Source: Devosia psychrophila (GTDB lineage: Bacteria > Pseudomonadota > Alphaproteobacteria > Rhizobiales > Devosiaceae). Taken from it: a stretch of DNA of 48,144 nucleotides. The translations under genes and the position numbers were made by a program. The number at the start of each line of letters is the position of its first letter. Position 1 is the stretch's first letter. Under the pieces are notes generated by a model that did no database searches, was not told the DNA's origin, and was given only the letters and a program-made list of their open reading frames with translations. The DNA lies in the NCBI RefSeq assembly GCF_000971275.1, contig NZ_LAPV01000123.1:1-48144 (forward strand), read 5' to 3'. Shown here in pieces: positions 1 to 9,722 of this stretch.

Positions 1-104
1 TTCTTGAGGTCCTCGGCGGCGCTGGTGGCGGCTGGTAATCGCCAATAGACAACCCCGCCCGCCCAAGCTAAGCAAAACCCCGCTTTCTAACCCTTGGTAT
101 CGCC

Positions 105-2129
105 ATGCCCGAACTGTTGCTCGAACTCTTTTCCGAGGAAATCCCGGCCCGCTTTCAGCGTCGCGCCGCCGAGGACCTCAAGAAAGCTGTGACCAATGCA
201 CTGGTCGACGCAGGTCTGGTCTATGAGGGCGCCAAGGCCTTCGTTACGCCGCGCCGCCTGGCGCTGACCGTCACCGGGCTGCCGGCCCGTTCGCCCGATA
301 CGCGCGAAGAAAAGAAGGGCCCCAAAGTTGGCGCGCCGCAACCCGCCATCGATGGGTTCCTGCGTTCGGCTGGACTGACCTCGCTCGACGAGGCCAAGGT
401 GGAAAGCGATCCCAAGAAGGGCGACTTTTACGTCGCCCATATCAACAAACCGGGCGCTGAAGCAGTATCGCTGCTATCGTCCATCCTGCCCAAGATACTG
501 ATCGATTTTCCCTGGGCCAAGCCGATGCGCTGGGGCAATGGCAGCTTCAACTGGGTGCGCCCGCTGCGCGCCATCACGGCGACCTTCGGCACGGAAAACG
601 AAGAGCCGGTGGTGATCCCCTTTGCCTCGGGCGAGTTGCAGTCCGGCCAGACCACCTTCGGCCATCGCTTCCTGGCGCCAGACGCCATCCGGGTGCGCCG
701 CTTCGATGACTATGCGGAGGCGCTGGAACGCGCCAAGGTCGTACTCGATATCGACCGCCGCAAGGACATCATCCGCACCGATGCCGAGCACCTGGCCTTC
801 GCGCAGGGCCTGTCCATCATTGCCGACGAGGGCTTGCTTGAGGAAGTGGCCGGGCTGGTCGAATGGCCTGTGGTTATGATGGGCTCGTTCGATCCGGCGT
901 TTCTCGAGGTGCCCGAAGAAGCCATCATCGCCACCATCCGTGCCAACCAGAAATGCTTCTGCCTGCGCGATGCCAACGGCAAGCTGGCGCCCAATTTCAT
1001 CATCACCGCCAACACCGTGGCAAGCGATGGCGGCGCGACGATTATCGCCGGCAACGAGCGCGTCATCCGCGCCCGCCTGAGCGATGCAAATTTCTTTTAT
1101 AAGGGCGATCTGTCGCTGCCGCTCGAACACGGACTGCCCAAGTTGGAAGAAACCGTGTTCCACGCCAAGCTAGGCAGCCAGTTTGCCCGCGTCGCACGGC
1201 TGGTCAAGCTGGCCGGCGAAATTGCGCCACTGGTGGGCGCCGATCCCGAACGCGCCAAGCGTGCCGCCATGCTGGCCAAGGCCGACCTGACCACCGGCAT
1301 GGTTGGTGAATTCCCCGAACTGCAGGGCCTGATGGGCCGCTATTACGCCACCGCCCAAGGCGAGCCTGCCGATATCGCGACCGCCGTTGAAATGCACTAC
1401 AAGCCGCTGGGCCCGACCGACAAGGTACCGACCGAGCCGGTGTCGATCGCTGTGGCCTTGGCCGACAAGCTGGACCTGCTCACTGGCTTCTGGGCTATCG
1501 ACGAAAAGCCGACTGGCTCGCGCGATCCTTTTGCGCTTCGCCGTGCGGCGCTGGGTGTGATCCGGATTATCTCGGAGAATGGGCTGAAGTTCCCGCTCAA
1601 GGTTGAGCCCGATTTGTTGGCCTTTTTCCATGATCGCCTGAAGGTTGTGCTGCGCGATTCGGGCTCACGCCACGATCTGCTCGATGCGGTGATTTCTACG
1701 GATAGCGATGACATCTTGCAGATCATCCAGCGCGCCGAAGCACTGTCGGCTCTCCTGTCATCGACCGACGGGCAGAACCTGCTTGCCGGCTACAAGCGTG
1801 GCGCCAACATCCTCGCTGCCGAGGAAAAAAAGGACGGCAAGACCTACGCTGGTGCCGTGGATCAGGACACGCTCAAGTTGCCCGAAGAGACCGACCTGGC
1901 TTTTGCAGTGGATGCCGTGCATGCCGCTGTGTCGAGCCATGTAGGCAAAGACGACTACAAGGGCGCTATGGCTGAACTTGCGACGCTGCGTGCGCCGGTA
2001 GATGCGTTCTTCACGGCCGTGCTGGTCAACGATGCCGACCCGGCAGTCCGTACCAATCGCCTGAACCTGTTGGCGCGCCTGCGCGACACTATGCATTTGG
2101 TTGCCGATTTCGGAAAGGTTGCGGGCTAG
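105..2129 (+). CDS. glyS: Glycine--tRNA ligase beta subunit
   Basis: Beta subunit of the bacterial alpha2beta2 glycyl-tRNA synthetase, which charges tRNA-Gly in the cytoplasm; the beta chain recognises the tRNA. The 674-residue product starts [16 protein letters not shown], the hallmark N-terminus of GlyS, and runs through the conserved middle ([16 protein letters not shown], residues about 390-405) to a C-terminal anticodon-binding-like region ending near [11 protein letters not shown]. Length is slightly short of the usual 690-720 but all blocks are present. The ATG at 105 is the only start that gives the family N-terminus. The alpha subunit gene (glyQ) would be expected upstream, outside the window. 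Confidence 0.97.
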   Translation: MPELLLELFSEEIPARFQRRAAEDLKKAVTNALVDAGLVYEGAKAFVTPRRLALTVTGLPARSPDTREEKKGPKVGAPQPAIDGFLRSAGLTSLDEAKVESDPKKGDFYVAHINKPGAEAVSLLSSILPKILIDFPWAKPMRWGNGSFNWVRPLRAITATFGTENEEPVVIPFASGELQSGQTTFGHRFLAPDAIRVRRFDDYAEALERAKVVLDIDRRKDIIRTDAEHLAFAQGLSIIADEGLLEEVAGLVEWPVVMMGSFDPAFLEVPEEAIIATIRANQKCFCLRDANGKLAPNFIITANTVASDGGATIIAGNERVIRARLSDANFFYKGDLSLPLEHGLPKLEETVFHAKLGSQFARVARLVKLAGEIAPLVGADPERAKRAAMLAKADLTTGMVGEFPELQGLMGRYYATAQGEPADIATAVEMHYKPLGPTDKVPTEPVSIAVALADKLDLLTGFWAIDEKPTGSRDPFALRRAALGVIRIISENGLKFPLKVEPDLLAFFHDRLKVVLRDSGSRHDLLDAVISTDSDDILQIIQRAEALSALLSSTDGQNLLAGYKRGANILAAEEKKDGKTYAGAVDQDTLKLPEETDLAFAVDAVHAAVSSHVGKDDYKGAMAELATLRAPVDAFFTAVLVNDADPAVRTNRLNLLARLRDTMHLVADFGKVAG

Positions 2130-2138
2130 CCTGCCAGA

Positions 2139-2220
2139 TCTCATGGTGAGCCTGTCGAACCACCGGGTCGGCACTGGGACCTCGCCACGACCTCGTCCTT
2201 GGACACGCTCAGGATGAGGT
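2139..2220. repeat. Intergenic repeat, family A, copy 1
   Basis: Two oppositely oriented half-units lie between glyS and the DUF808 gene: one containing TCATGGTGAGCCTGTCGAAC and one containing CCTCGTCCTTGGACACGCTC followed by AGGATGAGGT. Each half is an imperfect hairpin, and the same pair recurs at 22169-22260 and 29877-29961. This copy is the most diverged, since the second arm of its first half reads GGGTC instead of GAGGTC. Confidence 0.8.
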
Positions 2221-2238
2221 TTACTTGGAGTATTGTGT

Positions 2239-3222
2239 ATGTCGGTTGGTTTATTGGCCCTGCTGGACGATGTCGCAGGACTAGTGAAAGTGGCAGCCGC
2301 CTCGCTCGATGATGTGGCGGGGCAGGCGGCCAAGGCGGGGGTCAAGGCGGCCGGCGCGGTGATCGATGACGCTGCTGTGACGCCAAATTATGTGACGGGC
2401 TTCACGGCCGACCGCGAATTGCCCATCGTGGGCAAGATTGCCTGGGGTTCGATCAAGAACAAGCTGATTTTCCTGCTGCCGGCGGCACTTTTATTGAGCC
2501 TGTTCGTGCCCTGGTTGATCACGCCCCTGCTGATGATCGGTGGCGCCTACCTGTGCTACGAGGGCGCCGAGAAGATTTTCCACGCTTTGCGCCCGCATGA
2601 CGCCGAGGCGCATGAGGCAAGCCTCGAACCCGCGGCCATCAATCCGCAGAGCATGGAAGACCGGCAGGTAGCAGGCGCCATAAAGACCGATTTCATCCTG
2701 TCGGCCGAGATCATGACCATCATTCTCGCGGCTATCGAGGTCCCCGATTTCTGGACCCGCGCCGCTATCCTTGCACTGGCTGGCGTCGGCATCACCGTGG
2801 GGGTCTATGGAGCGGTGGCGCTGATCGTCAAGGGCGACGACTTCGGCGTCTGGACCGCCCGGCATGCCCGCACCGGCCTTGGACGGGGCTTTGGCCGGGG
2901 CATCGTGGTGTTCATGCCAGCGTTCATGCAGGTTCTTAGCGTCATCGGCACTGCCGCCATGACCTGGGTCGGCGGCAGCATCATCGTGCATGGGGTCTAT
3001 GAGTTCGGCTTTGCCGGGCCTGAACATATCATCGAGGCAGCAGCACATTGGGCCGAACAGGCGTTGCCCGCCATTGCCGGCGTCGCAGGCTGGTTCGCCA
3101 CTGCACTGGTGGATTTCGTGTTCGGTATCATCATCGGCGCGATCATGATCCCGGTAGCGGGCTACGTCATCGCGCCGGCCTGGAAGGCGATCAAGGGGCT
3201 GTTGCCCAAGCGGGCGGTCTAG
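2239..3222 (+). CDS. DUF808 family inner-membrane protein (YedI-like)
   Basis: Polytopic membrane protein of the DUF808/YedI family, whose function is unknown. The N-terminus MSVGLLALLDDVAGLVKVAA and the block VTGFTADRELPIVGKIAWGS (residues about 53-72) are typical of the family. About six hydrophobic segments follow, the first at roughly residues 80-110 and the last near 290-315. I chose ATG 2239 because TTGGAG lies eight bases upstream and the family begins at this methionine; an in-frame TTG two codons earlier is less likely. It follows glyS on the same strand after a repeat-filled gap, so co-transcription is possible but not shown. Confidence 0.88.
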   Translation: MSVGLLALLDDVAGLVKVAAASLDDVAGQAAKAGVKAAGAVIDDAAVTPNYVTGFTADRELPIVGKIAWGSIKNKLIFLLPAALLLSLFVPWLITPLLMIGGAYLCYEGAEKIFHALRPHDAEAHEASLEPAAINPQSMEDRQVAGAIKTDFILSAEIMTIILAAIEVPDFWTRAAILALAGVGITVGVYGAVALIVKGDDFGVWTARHARTGLGRGFGRGIVVFMPAFMQVLSVIGTAAMTWVGGSIIVHGVYEFGFAGPEHIIEAAAHWAEQALPAIAGVAGWFATALVDFVFGIIIGAIMIPVAGYVIAPAWKAIKGLLPKRAV

Positions 3223-3249
3223 CGCTCCGATCTCGTCCAACCTCCAGGC

Positions 3250-3330
3250 TTTTCCCTCGGGCTTGACCCGAGGGTCACTCTCCGACCGGCACAAGTGACA
3301 AGAGGCCCTCGGGTCAAGCCGAGGGAGAAG
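3250..3330. repeat. Intergenic repeat, family C, copy 1
   Basis: A pair of inverted units, CCCTCGGGCTTGACCCGAGG on the left and CCTCGGGTCAAGCCGAGGG on the right, lies between two convergent genes. Each unit is itself a short hairpin and together they can form a longer one. The same structure recurs at 24589-24669, also between convergent genes. Confidence 0.8.
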
Positions 3331-3390
3331 TCCATGGGTATGGGTCGTGCCCAACTAGGACATCGGCCTTGGTTGCCTGAGAGATGCGCC

Positions 3391-3837
3391 TCAGCGCCTG
3401 CCCTTGAACGGCGCCATGCCCTCGTTGGCCAACGAATCCGCGCGTTCGTTCAGCTCATGCCCGGCGTGGCCCTTGACCCATTTCCAGTCGATGGTGTGGC
3501 GCTTGGTGGCTTCGTCCAGCGCTTGCCAAAGTTCGAGGTTCTTCACCGACTTCTTGTCGGCGGTCTTCCAGCCGTTTTTCTTCCAGCCGTGCATCCAGCT
3601 CTGCACGCCATTCTTGACGTATTGGCTATCGGTATGGATTTCGACCGTGCAAGGGCGCGTCAGGGCATTCAGCGCCTCGATGGCGGCGGTCAGCTCCATC
3701 TTGTTATTGGTGGTCAGCTGCTCGCCGCCCTTGAGCTCACGAGTATGACCGCCAAATTCCAGGATGGCGCCCCAGCCGCCCGGCCCAGGATTGCCCGAGC
3801 AGGCGCCGTCGGTATGAATCACAACGGTATCGGTCAC
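3391..3837 (-). CDS. rnhA: Ribonuclease HI
   Basis: Cleaves the RNA strand of RNA-DNA hybrids (R-loops, Okazaki primers). The 148-residue product matches the compact bacterial RNase HI length. The catalytic acidic set is visible: D10 in [11 protein letters not shown], the Glu in NNKMELTA, the Asp in IHTDSQYV and the Asp in NERADSLA, with the typical WVKGHAGH loop between. The start ATG overlaps the stop of ispH by four bases (ATGA), so it is translated as the second gene of an ispH-rnhA unit. Confidence 0.97.
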   Translation of the reverse strand: MTDTVVIHTDGACSGNPGPGGWGAILEFGGHTRELKGGEQLTTNNKMELTAAIEALNALTRPCTVEIHTDSQYVKNGVQSWMHGWKKNGWKTADKKSVKNLELWQALDEATKRHTIDWKWVKGHAGHELNERADSLANEGMAPFKGRR

Positions 3838-4805
3838 TGAGCAACCGCCGCTTCGATGGTGCGTAGCTCGCGCGGAATGTTGAAGGCGATATTTTCCTTG
3901 GCGGTGACGCGCGCTTCGACCTTGATGTCATATCGCTGGGCAAAGGCCTCGATCACCTCGTCGACCAGCTTTTCGGGTGCCGATGCACCGGCCGAAACGC
4001 CCAGCGTCCGGATGCCCTCGAAGCGGGTCCAGTCGATTTCGGATGCTCGATCGACCAGCATGGAAATCTTGCAGCCGGCGCGCTCGGCGACTTCGACAAG
4101 GCGCAGCGAGTTCGACGAGTTGGGCGAACCAACCACGATCATCGCATCCACTTCCGGCGCCACGGCCTTGATGGCCTCCTGCCGGTTGGTGGTGGCGTAG
4201 CAGATGTCTTCCTTGTGCGGCCCGTTGATCGCCGGGAAGCGGGACTTCAGCGCTGCTACGATTTCGCGGGTGTCATCGACCGAGAGCGTGGTCTGGGTGA
4301 CGAAGGCGAGGGTCTGAGGATCCTGGGGCTCGAACACCATGGCGTCGGCCACGGTCTCGATCAGGCTGATCGAGCCGGGCGGCAGCTGTCCCATGGTGCC
4401 AACCACTTCGGGATGGCCCTTGTGGCCGATCAGCACGATTTCGTGACCCTCGGCATGATGGCGCTGCGCTTCGACATGCACCTTGCTGACAAGAGGGCAG
4501 GTGGCATCGAGGAAGAACATGTTGCGGCTCTTGGCATCGACAGGAACTGACTTCGGCACGCCATGCGCCGAGAACACCACCGGGGCGCCGGTATCAGGGA
4601 TTTCGCTCAGCTCTTCGACGAAGATTGCGCCCTTGTCGCGCAGTCCATCCACCACATATTTATTGTGCACGATGGCGTGGCGCACATAGACCGGCGCGCC
4701 GTATTTTTCGAGCGCGAGCTCGACGATCTGGATGGCGCGATCGACGCCAGCGCAAAAGCCGCGGGGGGCGCAGAGCAGAATGTCTAGTTGTGGCCGCTTT
4801 TCCAT
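3834..4805 (-). CDS. ispH: 4-hydroxy-3-methylbut-2-enyl diphosphate reductase
   Basis: Last enzyme of the MEP isoprenoid pathway; it reduces HMBPP to IPP and DMAPP using a [4Fe-4S] cluster. The product has the three cluster cysteines in context: [16 protein letters not shown] near the N-terminus (the second Cys is the ligand), DATCPLV in the middle and the Cys in [18 protein letters not shown] [10 protein letters not shown]. The [10 protein letters not shown] and [10 protein letters not shown] blocks carry the substrate histidines. I placed the start at ATG 4805 ([10 protein letters not shown]); a frame extension to 4859 adds 18 residues that do not match the family. It overlaps rnhA by four bases. 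Confidence 0.96.
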   Translation of the reverse strand: MEKRPQLDILLCAPRGFCAGVDRAIQIVELALEKYGAPVYVRHAIVHNKYVVDGLRDKGAIFVEELSEIPDTGAPVVFSAHGVPKSVPVDAKSRNMFFLDATCPLVSKVHVEAQRHHAEGHEIVLIGHKGHPEVVGTMGQLPPGSISLIETVADAMVFEPQDPQTLAFVTQTTLSVDDTREIVAALKSRFPAINGPHKEDICYATTNRQEAIKAVAPEVDAMIVVGSPNSSNSLRLVEVAERAGCKISMLVDRASEIDWTRFEGIRTLGVSAGASAPEKLVDEVIEAFAQRYDIKVEARVTAKENIAFNIPRELRTIEAAVAQ

Positions 4806-4904
4806 ATCAGTCAGATGCTTTCGACGTGCCGCCAAGTCAAGTCTTGTTGCAGCGGCCAAGCCGCACAGGCATGATGCATTCTCAAATTGGACAAGGACTT
4901 AACG

Positions 4905-7187
4905 GTGAGTTTGGCGCAGGAAATGTTCGCGATTGCCCCGGCGATGGGGAAGGCGAACCTGTCTGCCAGCCAATTGAAGCTGTTGAGCGGCAAAGCGCGC
5001 TGGATTTTCCGCGTCGGCGAAGCTGGCTTCCCCACGGTTCCGACTATCGTTCTGACTCGCGCCGCCTGGGAGGCACTGCAGTCCGAGCGCGCCGACAGGG
5101 ATGTGCGTCTGCGTACCCATTGGATCGCATGCCTGTTCAAGCTGGTCGACAAGGAAGGCAAGCCGCCGGTCCTTGTGGTGCGAACGTCCGCAGCAGCGCA
5201 TAACGCTGGGCTGGCGCCGGCCAAGCTGGGCATTCCAGCGCCGACCAGTCCCAAGGATTCGGTCGATCCAACCCGCCCGCTGGCCAAGGCGATCAAGAAC
5301 GCCTTTGAAAGCTATGGTTTTGGCCAGGGCTGGACGGCCCGGCCCGACGAGGATCGCGGCAAGCAGATCGTGCTGGTACAGGCCACCGCCGATGGCGATA
5401 TCGAGCAATTGCTCACCCGCAATGCTACGACGGGCGCCATGGGGCCGGCGCCGGTCGATGGTGCGCCTTTGCCGCGCCTGCCCGACTCGGTCGATGCGCT
5501 GGTGGCCCTGGTCGATGCCAAGGCCGGCCGGCACATGTGCTGCACGGTGGCGATCAAGCGCGGGCAGGTGGTGTTTTTGTCGGCGCGGCCATCGCAGGTT
5601 TCTGCCGCGGCCGATCTCGAGGCGGCTGTCGATCGCGTCAATCGTAAAGTCTGGTCGGCGCATAATGCGGTGAGCCGCGTCGATCCGAACCGGCTGGCGC
5701 AATTGCTGCATCCACGGCTGAAATCCACCGAAGGCGCCTTGCCCCTCGCCATGGGTCTGGGCGTATCGCCCGGCGCGGCTAGCGGCATCATCGTGTTCAA
5801 CCCCGAAGATGCCGCGCGGCTGCGGGCGCGGGGCAAGCATTGCATTCTCGTGGTCAACGAAACCGGCCCTGCTGACATCGAGGGCATGAAGGCCGCCACC
5901 GGCATCCTGACGGCTCGCGGCGGCATGTCGAGCCATGCCGGCGTTATCGCCCGCATCACCGGCAAGCCCTGCGTCGCCGGCGTGCGGACGCTGTCGGTCG
6001 ATACCATTGAAATGGTCTGCCGCATCGGCGACCGCGAATTCCGCACTGGCGACCGGCTGACCATCGATGGCAGCGACGGCGCGGTCTATGCCGGCACGCT
6101 GCCGCTGGCCCAGCCCCATATCGGTGGGGCCATCGGCAAGCTGCTCGGCTGGTCCGATGCCAGCCGCACCATTGCGGTCCGCACAAATGCCGAAACCGTC
6201 GAATCGGCGAAGACGGCGCTGAGCTTTGGCGCCGAAGGCATCGGGCTGGCCCGCTCCGAACACATGTTCTTTTCGCCCGAGCGCATGTTGGCGCTGCGCC
6301 GCGTTATCCTCAGCGAGGACGAAGACGACCGCAACCGCGCCATCAATGGCCTGGTCGACTTCCAGACTGGCGATTATTCGGCGCTGTTCTCGACCATGCA
6401 CGGCCTGCCGGTGACTGTGCGCCTGTTCGACCCTCCGTTGCACGAATTCCTGCCGCGCAACGAAGAGGAAATCGAGGAGACCGCAGCATCGCTCGGTCTC
6501 GCTGTGCGCGCCTTGCGGCTGCATCTCGATCGCATTGCCGAGATCAACCCCATGCTGGGTCATCGCGGCGTGCGGCTTGCCATCACCTATCCCGAAATGC
6601 TGCAGATGCAGATGCAGGCGGTCATGGCTGGCGTACGGGCGGCCAGCGAAACGCAGAACGAGCCGGTGGCAGTGGAGGTCATGGTGCCCTTCGTCTCGAC
6701 CGCCAGCGAGGTCGCCTGGGTGCGCGAGCGGGTCCATGCCATCGCCGCTAATTCCGGCTTGCTGCGCACCGATAGGGTCAAGTTTTCCTTTGGCACCATG
6801 ATCGAGCTGCCGCGCGCCTGCCTGCGCGCCGGTGACATCGCCCATATGGTCGACTTCTTCTCGTTCGGCACCAACGATTTGACCCAGACCACCTTCGGCA
6901 TATCGCGCGACGATGCGCCGACCTTCCTGGCAGCCTACCAGCGCAAGGGCATTTATGAGCGCGACCCCTTCGTCACCATCGATGAAAAGGGTGTCGGTGA
7001 AATGATCCAGATCGCCATCCAGCGCGGCAGGGCGGCCAATCCCAAGCTCAAGATCGGCATTTGCGGCGAACACGCGGGCGATCCGGCTTCGCTCAAATTC
7101 TTTGCCGGGCTGGGCGTCGACTATGTCAGCTGCTCACCCTATCGTGTCCCTGTCGCAAGGCTGACGCTGGCACAGGCTTCTGCTTAA
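4905..7187 (+). CDS. PEP-utilising enzyme, PPDK-like with reduced ATP-grasp region
   Basis: Related to pyruvate phosphate dikinase. The central phosphohistidine domain is intact (GGMSSHAGVIARITGKPC, residues about 340-357), as is the C-terminal PEP/pyruvate-binding barrel: IGLARSEHMFF, FGTMIELPRAC, FSFGTNDLTQTTFG and the catalytic-Cys motif GICGEHAGDP. However the product is 760 residues against about 870-900 for PPDK, and the missing length is all N-terminal: the ATP-grasp region is short and its usual VRSGA-type motif reads VRTSAAAHNAG. It may be a PEP-binding protein that cannot use ATP. GTG 4905 was chosen because AAGGA lies seven bases upstream. It is divergent from ispH. Confidence 0.85.
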   Translation: MSLAQEMFAIAPAMGKANLSASQLKLLSGKARWIFRVGEAGFPTVPTIVLTRAAWEALQSERADRDVRLRTHWIACLFKLVDKEGKPPVLVVRTSAAAHNAGLAPAKLGIPAPTSPKDSVDPTRPLAKAIKNAFESYGFGQGWTARPDEDRGKQIVLVQATADGDIEQLLTRNATTGAMGPAPVDGAPLPRLPDSVDALVALVDAKAGRHMCCTVAIKRGQVVFLSARPSQVSAAADLEAAVDRVNRKVWSAHNAVSRVDPNRLAQLLHPRLKSTEGALPLAMGLGVSPGAASGIIVFNPEDAARLRARGKHCILVVNETGPADIEGMKAATGILTARGGMSSHAGVIARITGKPCVAGVRTLSVDTIEMVCRIGDREFRTGDRLTIDGSDGAVYAGTLPLAQPHIGGAIGKLLGWSDASRTIAVRTNAETVESAKTALSFGAEGIGLARSEHMFFSPERMLALRRVILSEDEDDRNRAINGLVDFQTGDYSALFSTMHGLPVTVRLFDPPLHEFLPRNEEEIEETAASLGLAVRALRLHLDRIAEINPMLGHRGVRLAITYPEMLQMQMQAVMAGVRAASETQNEPVAVEVMVPFVSTASEVAWVRERVHAIAANSGLLRTDRVKFSFGTMIELPRACLRAGDIAHMVDFFSFGTNDLTQTTFGISRDDAPTFLAAYQRKGIYERDPFVTIDEKGVGEMIQIAIQRGRAANPKLKIGICGEHAGDPASLKFFAGLGVDYVSCSPYRVPVARLTLAQASA

Positions 7188-7258
7188 ATAGTGGGCCAGC
7201 GATCCCCATGTACAGGGTATGATGCCGGGTCCGCCGGCAAGGGAAGGACTTTACCGAC

Positions 7259-7813
7259 GTGAGATTTTTGCCGGTTCTGGCGCTGCTGCCGATATTGACT
7301 GTTTCGACACCTGCCGCCCTGGCACAATCGGGCATCGCCCAATGCACCACCATCGCCACCGACGGCGAGCGCCTGGCCTGCTACGACGCGCTGTTCCTGG
7401 GCGCGGATGGCGATGCCGAGGCCATTGAGGTGGTGCTGGAATCTCAGCAGCTCATTCCCGCTCGGCCAACCGGGCGCGCTCCTGCCACCATGACCGTATC
7501 CTGCGAGACCGGCGTGTTGCGCGTGGCCTTTGCCTTCGCCGGCAATACGATGTCGGCACTGGGCCGGGACGCCGGCATTACGCTGCAATATGACCTGCAG
7601 CCGGGCCGCAGCCGGACGCTTCCGGTCAATCCTGAGAACACGGCCATACTGCTCGGCAGCACGGCGGAATCGGCGACCTTCCTCGACGGTTTGACCGGCG
7701 CAACAAACCTGACCGTGCGGGTTACCCCAGTCAATTCGCGGTCCCTGACGGTACGGTTCCGGGTCGATAGCTTTGCCGCCGAAGCCGCCCCAGTGATTGC
7801 CGCCTGCAGCTAG
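7259..7813 (+). CDS. Secreted protein of unknown function
   Basis: The 184-residue product begins with a clear signal peptide (hydrophobic core FLPVLALLPILTV, likely cleavage after ALA at about residue 23), so it should be periplasmic. It keeps four cysteines outside the signal: in IAQC, LACYDAL, VSCETG and the C-terminal AACS, suggesting disulfides. The start of the mature part (IAQCTTIATDGERLACYDAL) and the C-terminal beta-rich half resemble the T6SS-associated VasI/VC_A0118 type, but this is a loose impression and no T6SS gene is nearby. The GTG start at 7259 is preceded by GGAAGGA. It follows the PPDK-like gene by 71 bases on the same strand. Confidence 0.75.
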   Translation: MRFLPVLALLPILTVSTPAALAQSGIAQCTTIATDGERLACYDALFLGADGDAEAIEVVLESQQLIPARPTGRAPATMTVSCETGVLRVAFAFAGNTMSALGRDAGITLQYDLQPGRSRTLPVNPENTAILLGSTAESATFLDGLTGATNLTVRVTPVNSRSLTVRFRVDSFAAEAAPVIAACS

Positions 7814-7993
7814 GTACGGTCACAATCCCGTCAATCATAATTCTGCCCGCAGCGTGCCATGGTTAACCCATTGCTGCGCCTCAAAGCCCGTTTACCGGCT
7901 GCTAACCCTAATCAGACATCATAACGATTATCGGCTTTTTAGCGTCATTTTTGCCGATCAGTAGTTTTGTTGCGTAGTGTTGAGTAGCGTTTT

Positions 7994-9031
7994 ATGGCTT
8001 CATCCCACCGACCAGTGGCGCTTTCGCGCCCGGTCAGAGCGGTTCGCCGACATCCCTTCACCAGGTTGCTGGTCGTCGGGATTTTCTGTGCCCTCAGCTA
8101 TGCTGGGCTGACCAGTGGCGCCTTCGGGCCAGCCGGCGATCTGGCCGATTCCCTTCCGGCGGGTGTTGATCTTGTCACCGCAAGCCTATCTTATTCCGGC
8201 GTGGATCCGGTTATTACCGGCTCCGTCAATCACCTGTTCGACGGCGCCAGCTTTACTGGCCCTAATCGCGCCGAAAAGACCGATCGCCGACGGCCGGCTG
8301 TCGATCTGGTGGCATTCTCCAGAAACTTCGAAGAAGCGCGTATCCGCATTGCCTCGCTGCGTGGCGACGATGCCATGGCACTCGGCCAGTCGCGAATTGC
8401 GACCGTTGATATGCCTGCCACGGGCGACGTAGAAATTGGCCCGCGCATGTCGGTGGCGTCCATTGATCCGTCAGCCGCCGCAGCGCTCGCCGCCATTGCC
8501 GGGATTGCCCCAAGCTCCGGCACGCCGATGCCTGCCATGGCGTCGGAGCAACTGGCATATGCCCGCTCGACGGCGCCCGTCACCGGCGGCTTTGCCAGCG
8601 GCACGCCCGTTGCGGTATCCGACAAGGAACTCTGGTGCTTGGCGACGGCGGTGTATTTCGAAGCGCGCGGCGAGAGCTATCGTGGGCAGGTGGCCGTGGC
8701 GCAGGTGGTGCTCAACCGGGTCAAGGATCACCGCTACCCTAAGACCATCTGCGGCGTTGTGTTCCAGAATCAGAGCCGGCGCAATTCGTGCCAGTTCTCG
8801 TTTGCCTGCGACGGCATTCCCGAAGTCATCAACGACAGCAAGTCATGGGCGCAGGCCGAAGATATTGCCCAGCGCTTCACTTCGGGCGAGCTCTACCTGA
8901 CCGAAGTGGCTGATGCGACACATTATCATGCGACATATGTGAGCCCCGCCTGGGCGCCCCGCATGACCAAGATCACTCAGATCGGGTTGCATGTATTCTA
9001 CCGGTTCAAGCGCGGCTGGCTGTTCGGCTAG
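7994..9031 (+). CDS. Cell wall hydrolase, SleB/Hydrolase_2 family
   Basis: The C-terminal 135 residues form a SleB-type peptidoglycan hydrolase domain: LATAVYFEARGESYRGQVAV (about 213-232, with the catalytic-type Glu), VVLNRVKDHRYPKTICGVVF, then CQFSFACDG and ATHYHATYVSPAW. Upstream is a single membrane segment (residues about 25-45, LLVVGIFCALSYAGLTSGAF) and a low-complexity linker of about 160 residues. This topology suggests a membrane-anchored enzyme acting in the periplasm on septal or lateral wall. The family in non-sporulating alphaproteobacteria has no germination role. The gene stands alone, 180 bases after the previous one. Confidence 0.9.
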   Translation: MASSHRPVALSRPVRAVRRHPFTRLLVVGIFCALSYAGLTSGAFGPAGDLADSLPAGVDLVTASLSYSGVDPVITGSVNHLFDGASFTGPNRAEKTDRRRPAVDLVAFSRNFEEARIRIASLRGDDAMALGQSRIATVDMPATGDVEIGPRMSVASIDPSAAAALAAIAGIAPSSGTPMPAMASEQLAYARSTAPVTGGFASGTPVAVSDKELWCLATAVYFEARGESYRGQVAVAQVVLNRVKDHRYPKTICGVVFQNQSRRNSCQFSFACDGIPEVINDSKSWAQAEDIAQRFTSGELYLTEVADATHYHATYVSPAWAPRMTKITQIGLHVFYRFKRGWLFG

Positions 9032-9154
9032 CGGTCGGCTGAGGCCGGTCTGCAAATGCCAACCCTCTGCGCTTCCGGTGCTCACGTGCCCGAACCTACG
9101 CTGCGCTCCGGTTCTCAAGTCCTGACATTTTCAACTCAGCCTGAGCCAACCGTT

Positions 9155-9598
9155 TCAGTTGCGCCAGGAGCGGTAGATCAAGGAGTGGGCATTGCTGGTG
9201 ATGAAGCCGCTCCAGCGTCCATTGCTCCAGTAGGCGAAATGGTTGGAGCCGTTATCGACCGGCTGGACATCGATCCCCGGATACTGGACGTGCTTGGAAA
9301 ACATCGCGTCGGATGAATAGGTTCCGGTCGCCGTGGTGGTGATGGTGACATAGCTCACCTTGCCGGCCTCGACCTTTTTGACCCGGGTGGTGGATAGCGG
9401 ATCGGTTGAAACCGACGCGTCATAATCCACCAGATAGTCGCGGTCTTCGTATCGCACCAGCTTGGACACATCGACGCCCACGATGGACTCGTCGGCAAAA
9501 GCCTCTATCACCATGCCTGGACCGATGGCGGCCAGCGCGGTGGCGCAGGCAGCGCCCAGGGTCATCCCCATAAGCAGATGGCGGTCTGGCAGGTTCAT
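9155..9598 (-). CDS. Small exported protein of unknown function
   Basis: Not recognised. The product, about 147 residues, has a hydrophobic N-terminus (LLMGMTLGAACATALAAIG) consistent with a signal peptide or anchor, and a soluble part rich in Thr, Ser and Tyr (YVTITTTATGTYSSDAMF). No cysteine remains outside the N-terminal segment. I placed the start at ATG 9598; an in-frame TTG at 9613 adds five residues. It is convergent with the SleB-like gene, separated by 123 bases in which I see no gene. Confidence 0.6.
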   Translation of the reverse strand: MNLPDRHLLMGMTLGAACATALAAIGPGMVIEAFADESIVGVDVSKLVRYEDRDYLVDYDASVSTDPLSTTRVKKVEAGKVSYVTITTTATGTYSSDAMFSKHVQYPGIDVQPVDNGSNHFAYWSNGRWSGFITSNAHSLIYRSWRN

Positions 9599-9722
9599 GG
9601 CAAAGCGTCCCAATATGAAGCGAATGGCGTAATCCTATTAACGGACTAGTAACCATAGTCGTCGCGCGGCCGCAAAGATCAAGTTTGGCTAAGGTTAATC
9701 CGCACAGGCCAAGCGCCTGTTG

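Noticed and set aside
1..48. Possible tail of an upstream coding gene
   Set aside because: Two frames end here (stops at 36-38 and 46-48), each with too few codons to choose between or to name.
4899..7073. Long open frame of 724 codons antisense to the PPDK-like gene
   Set aside because: It is a shadow of a GC-rich coding gene; the sense strand carries clear catalytic motifs and the antisense product is His/Gly/Arg-rich nonsense.
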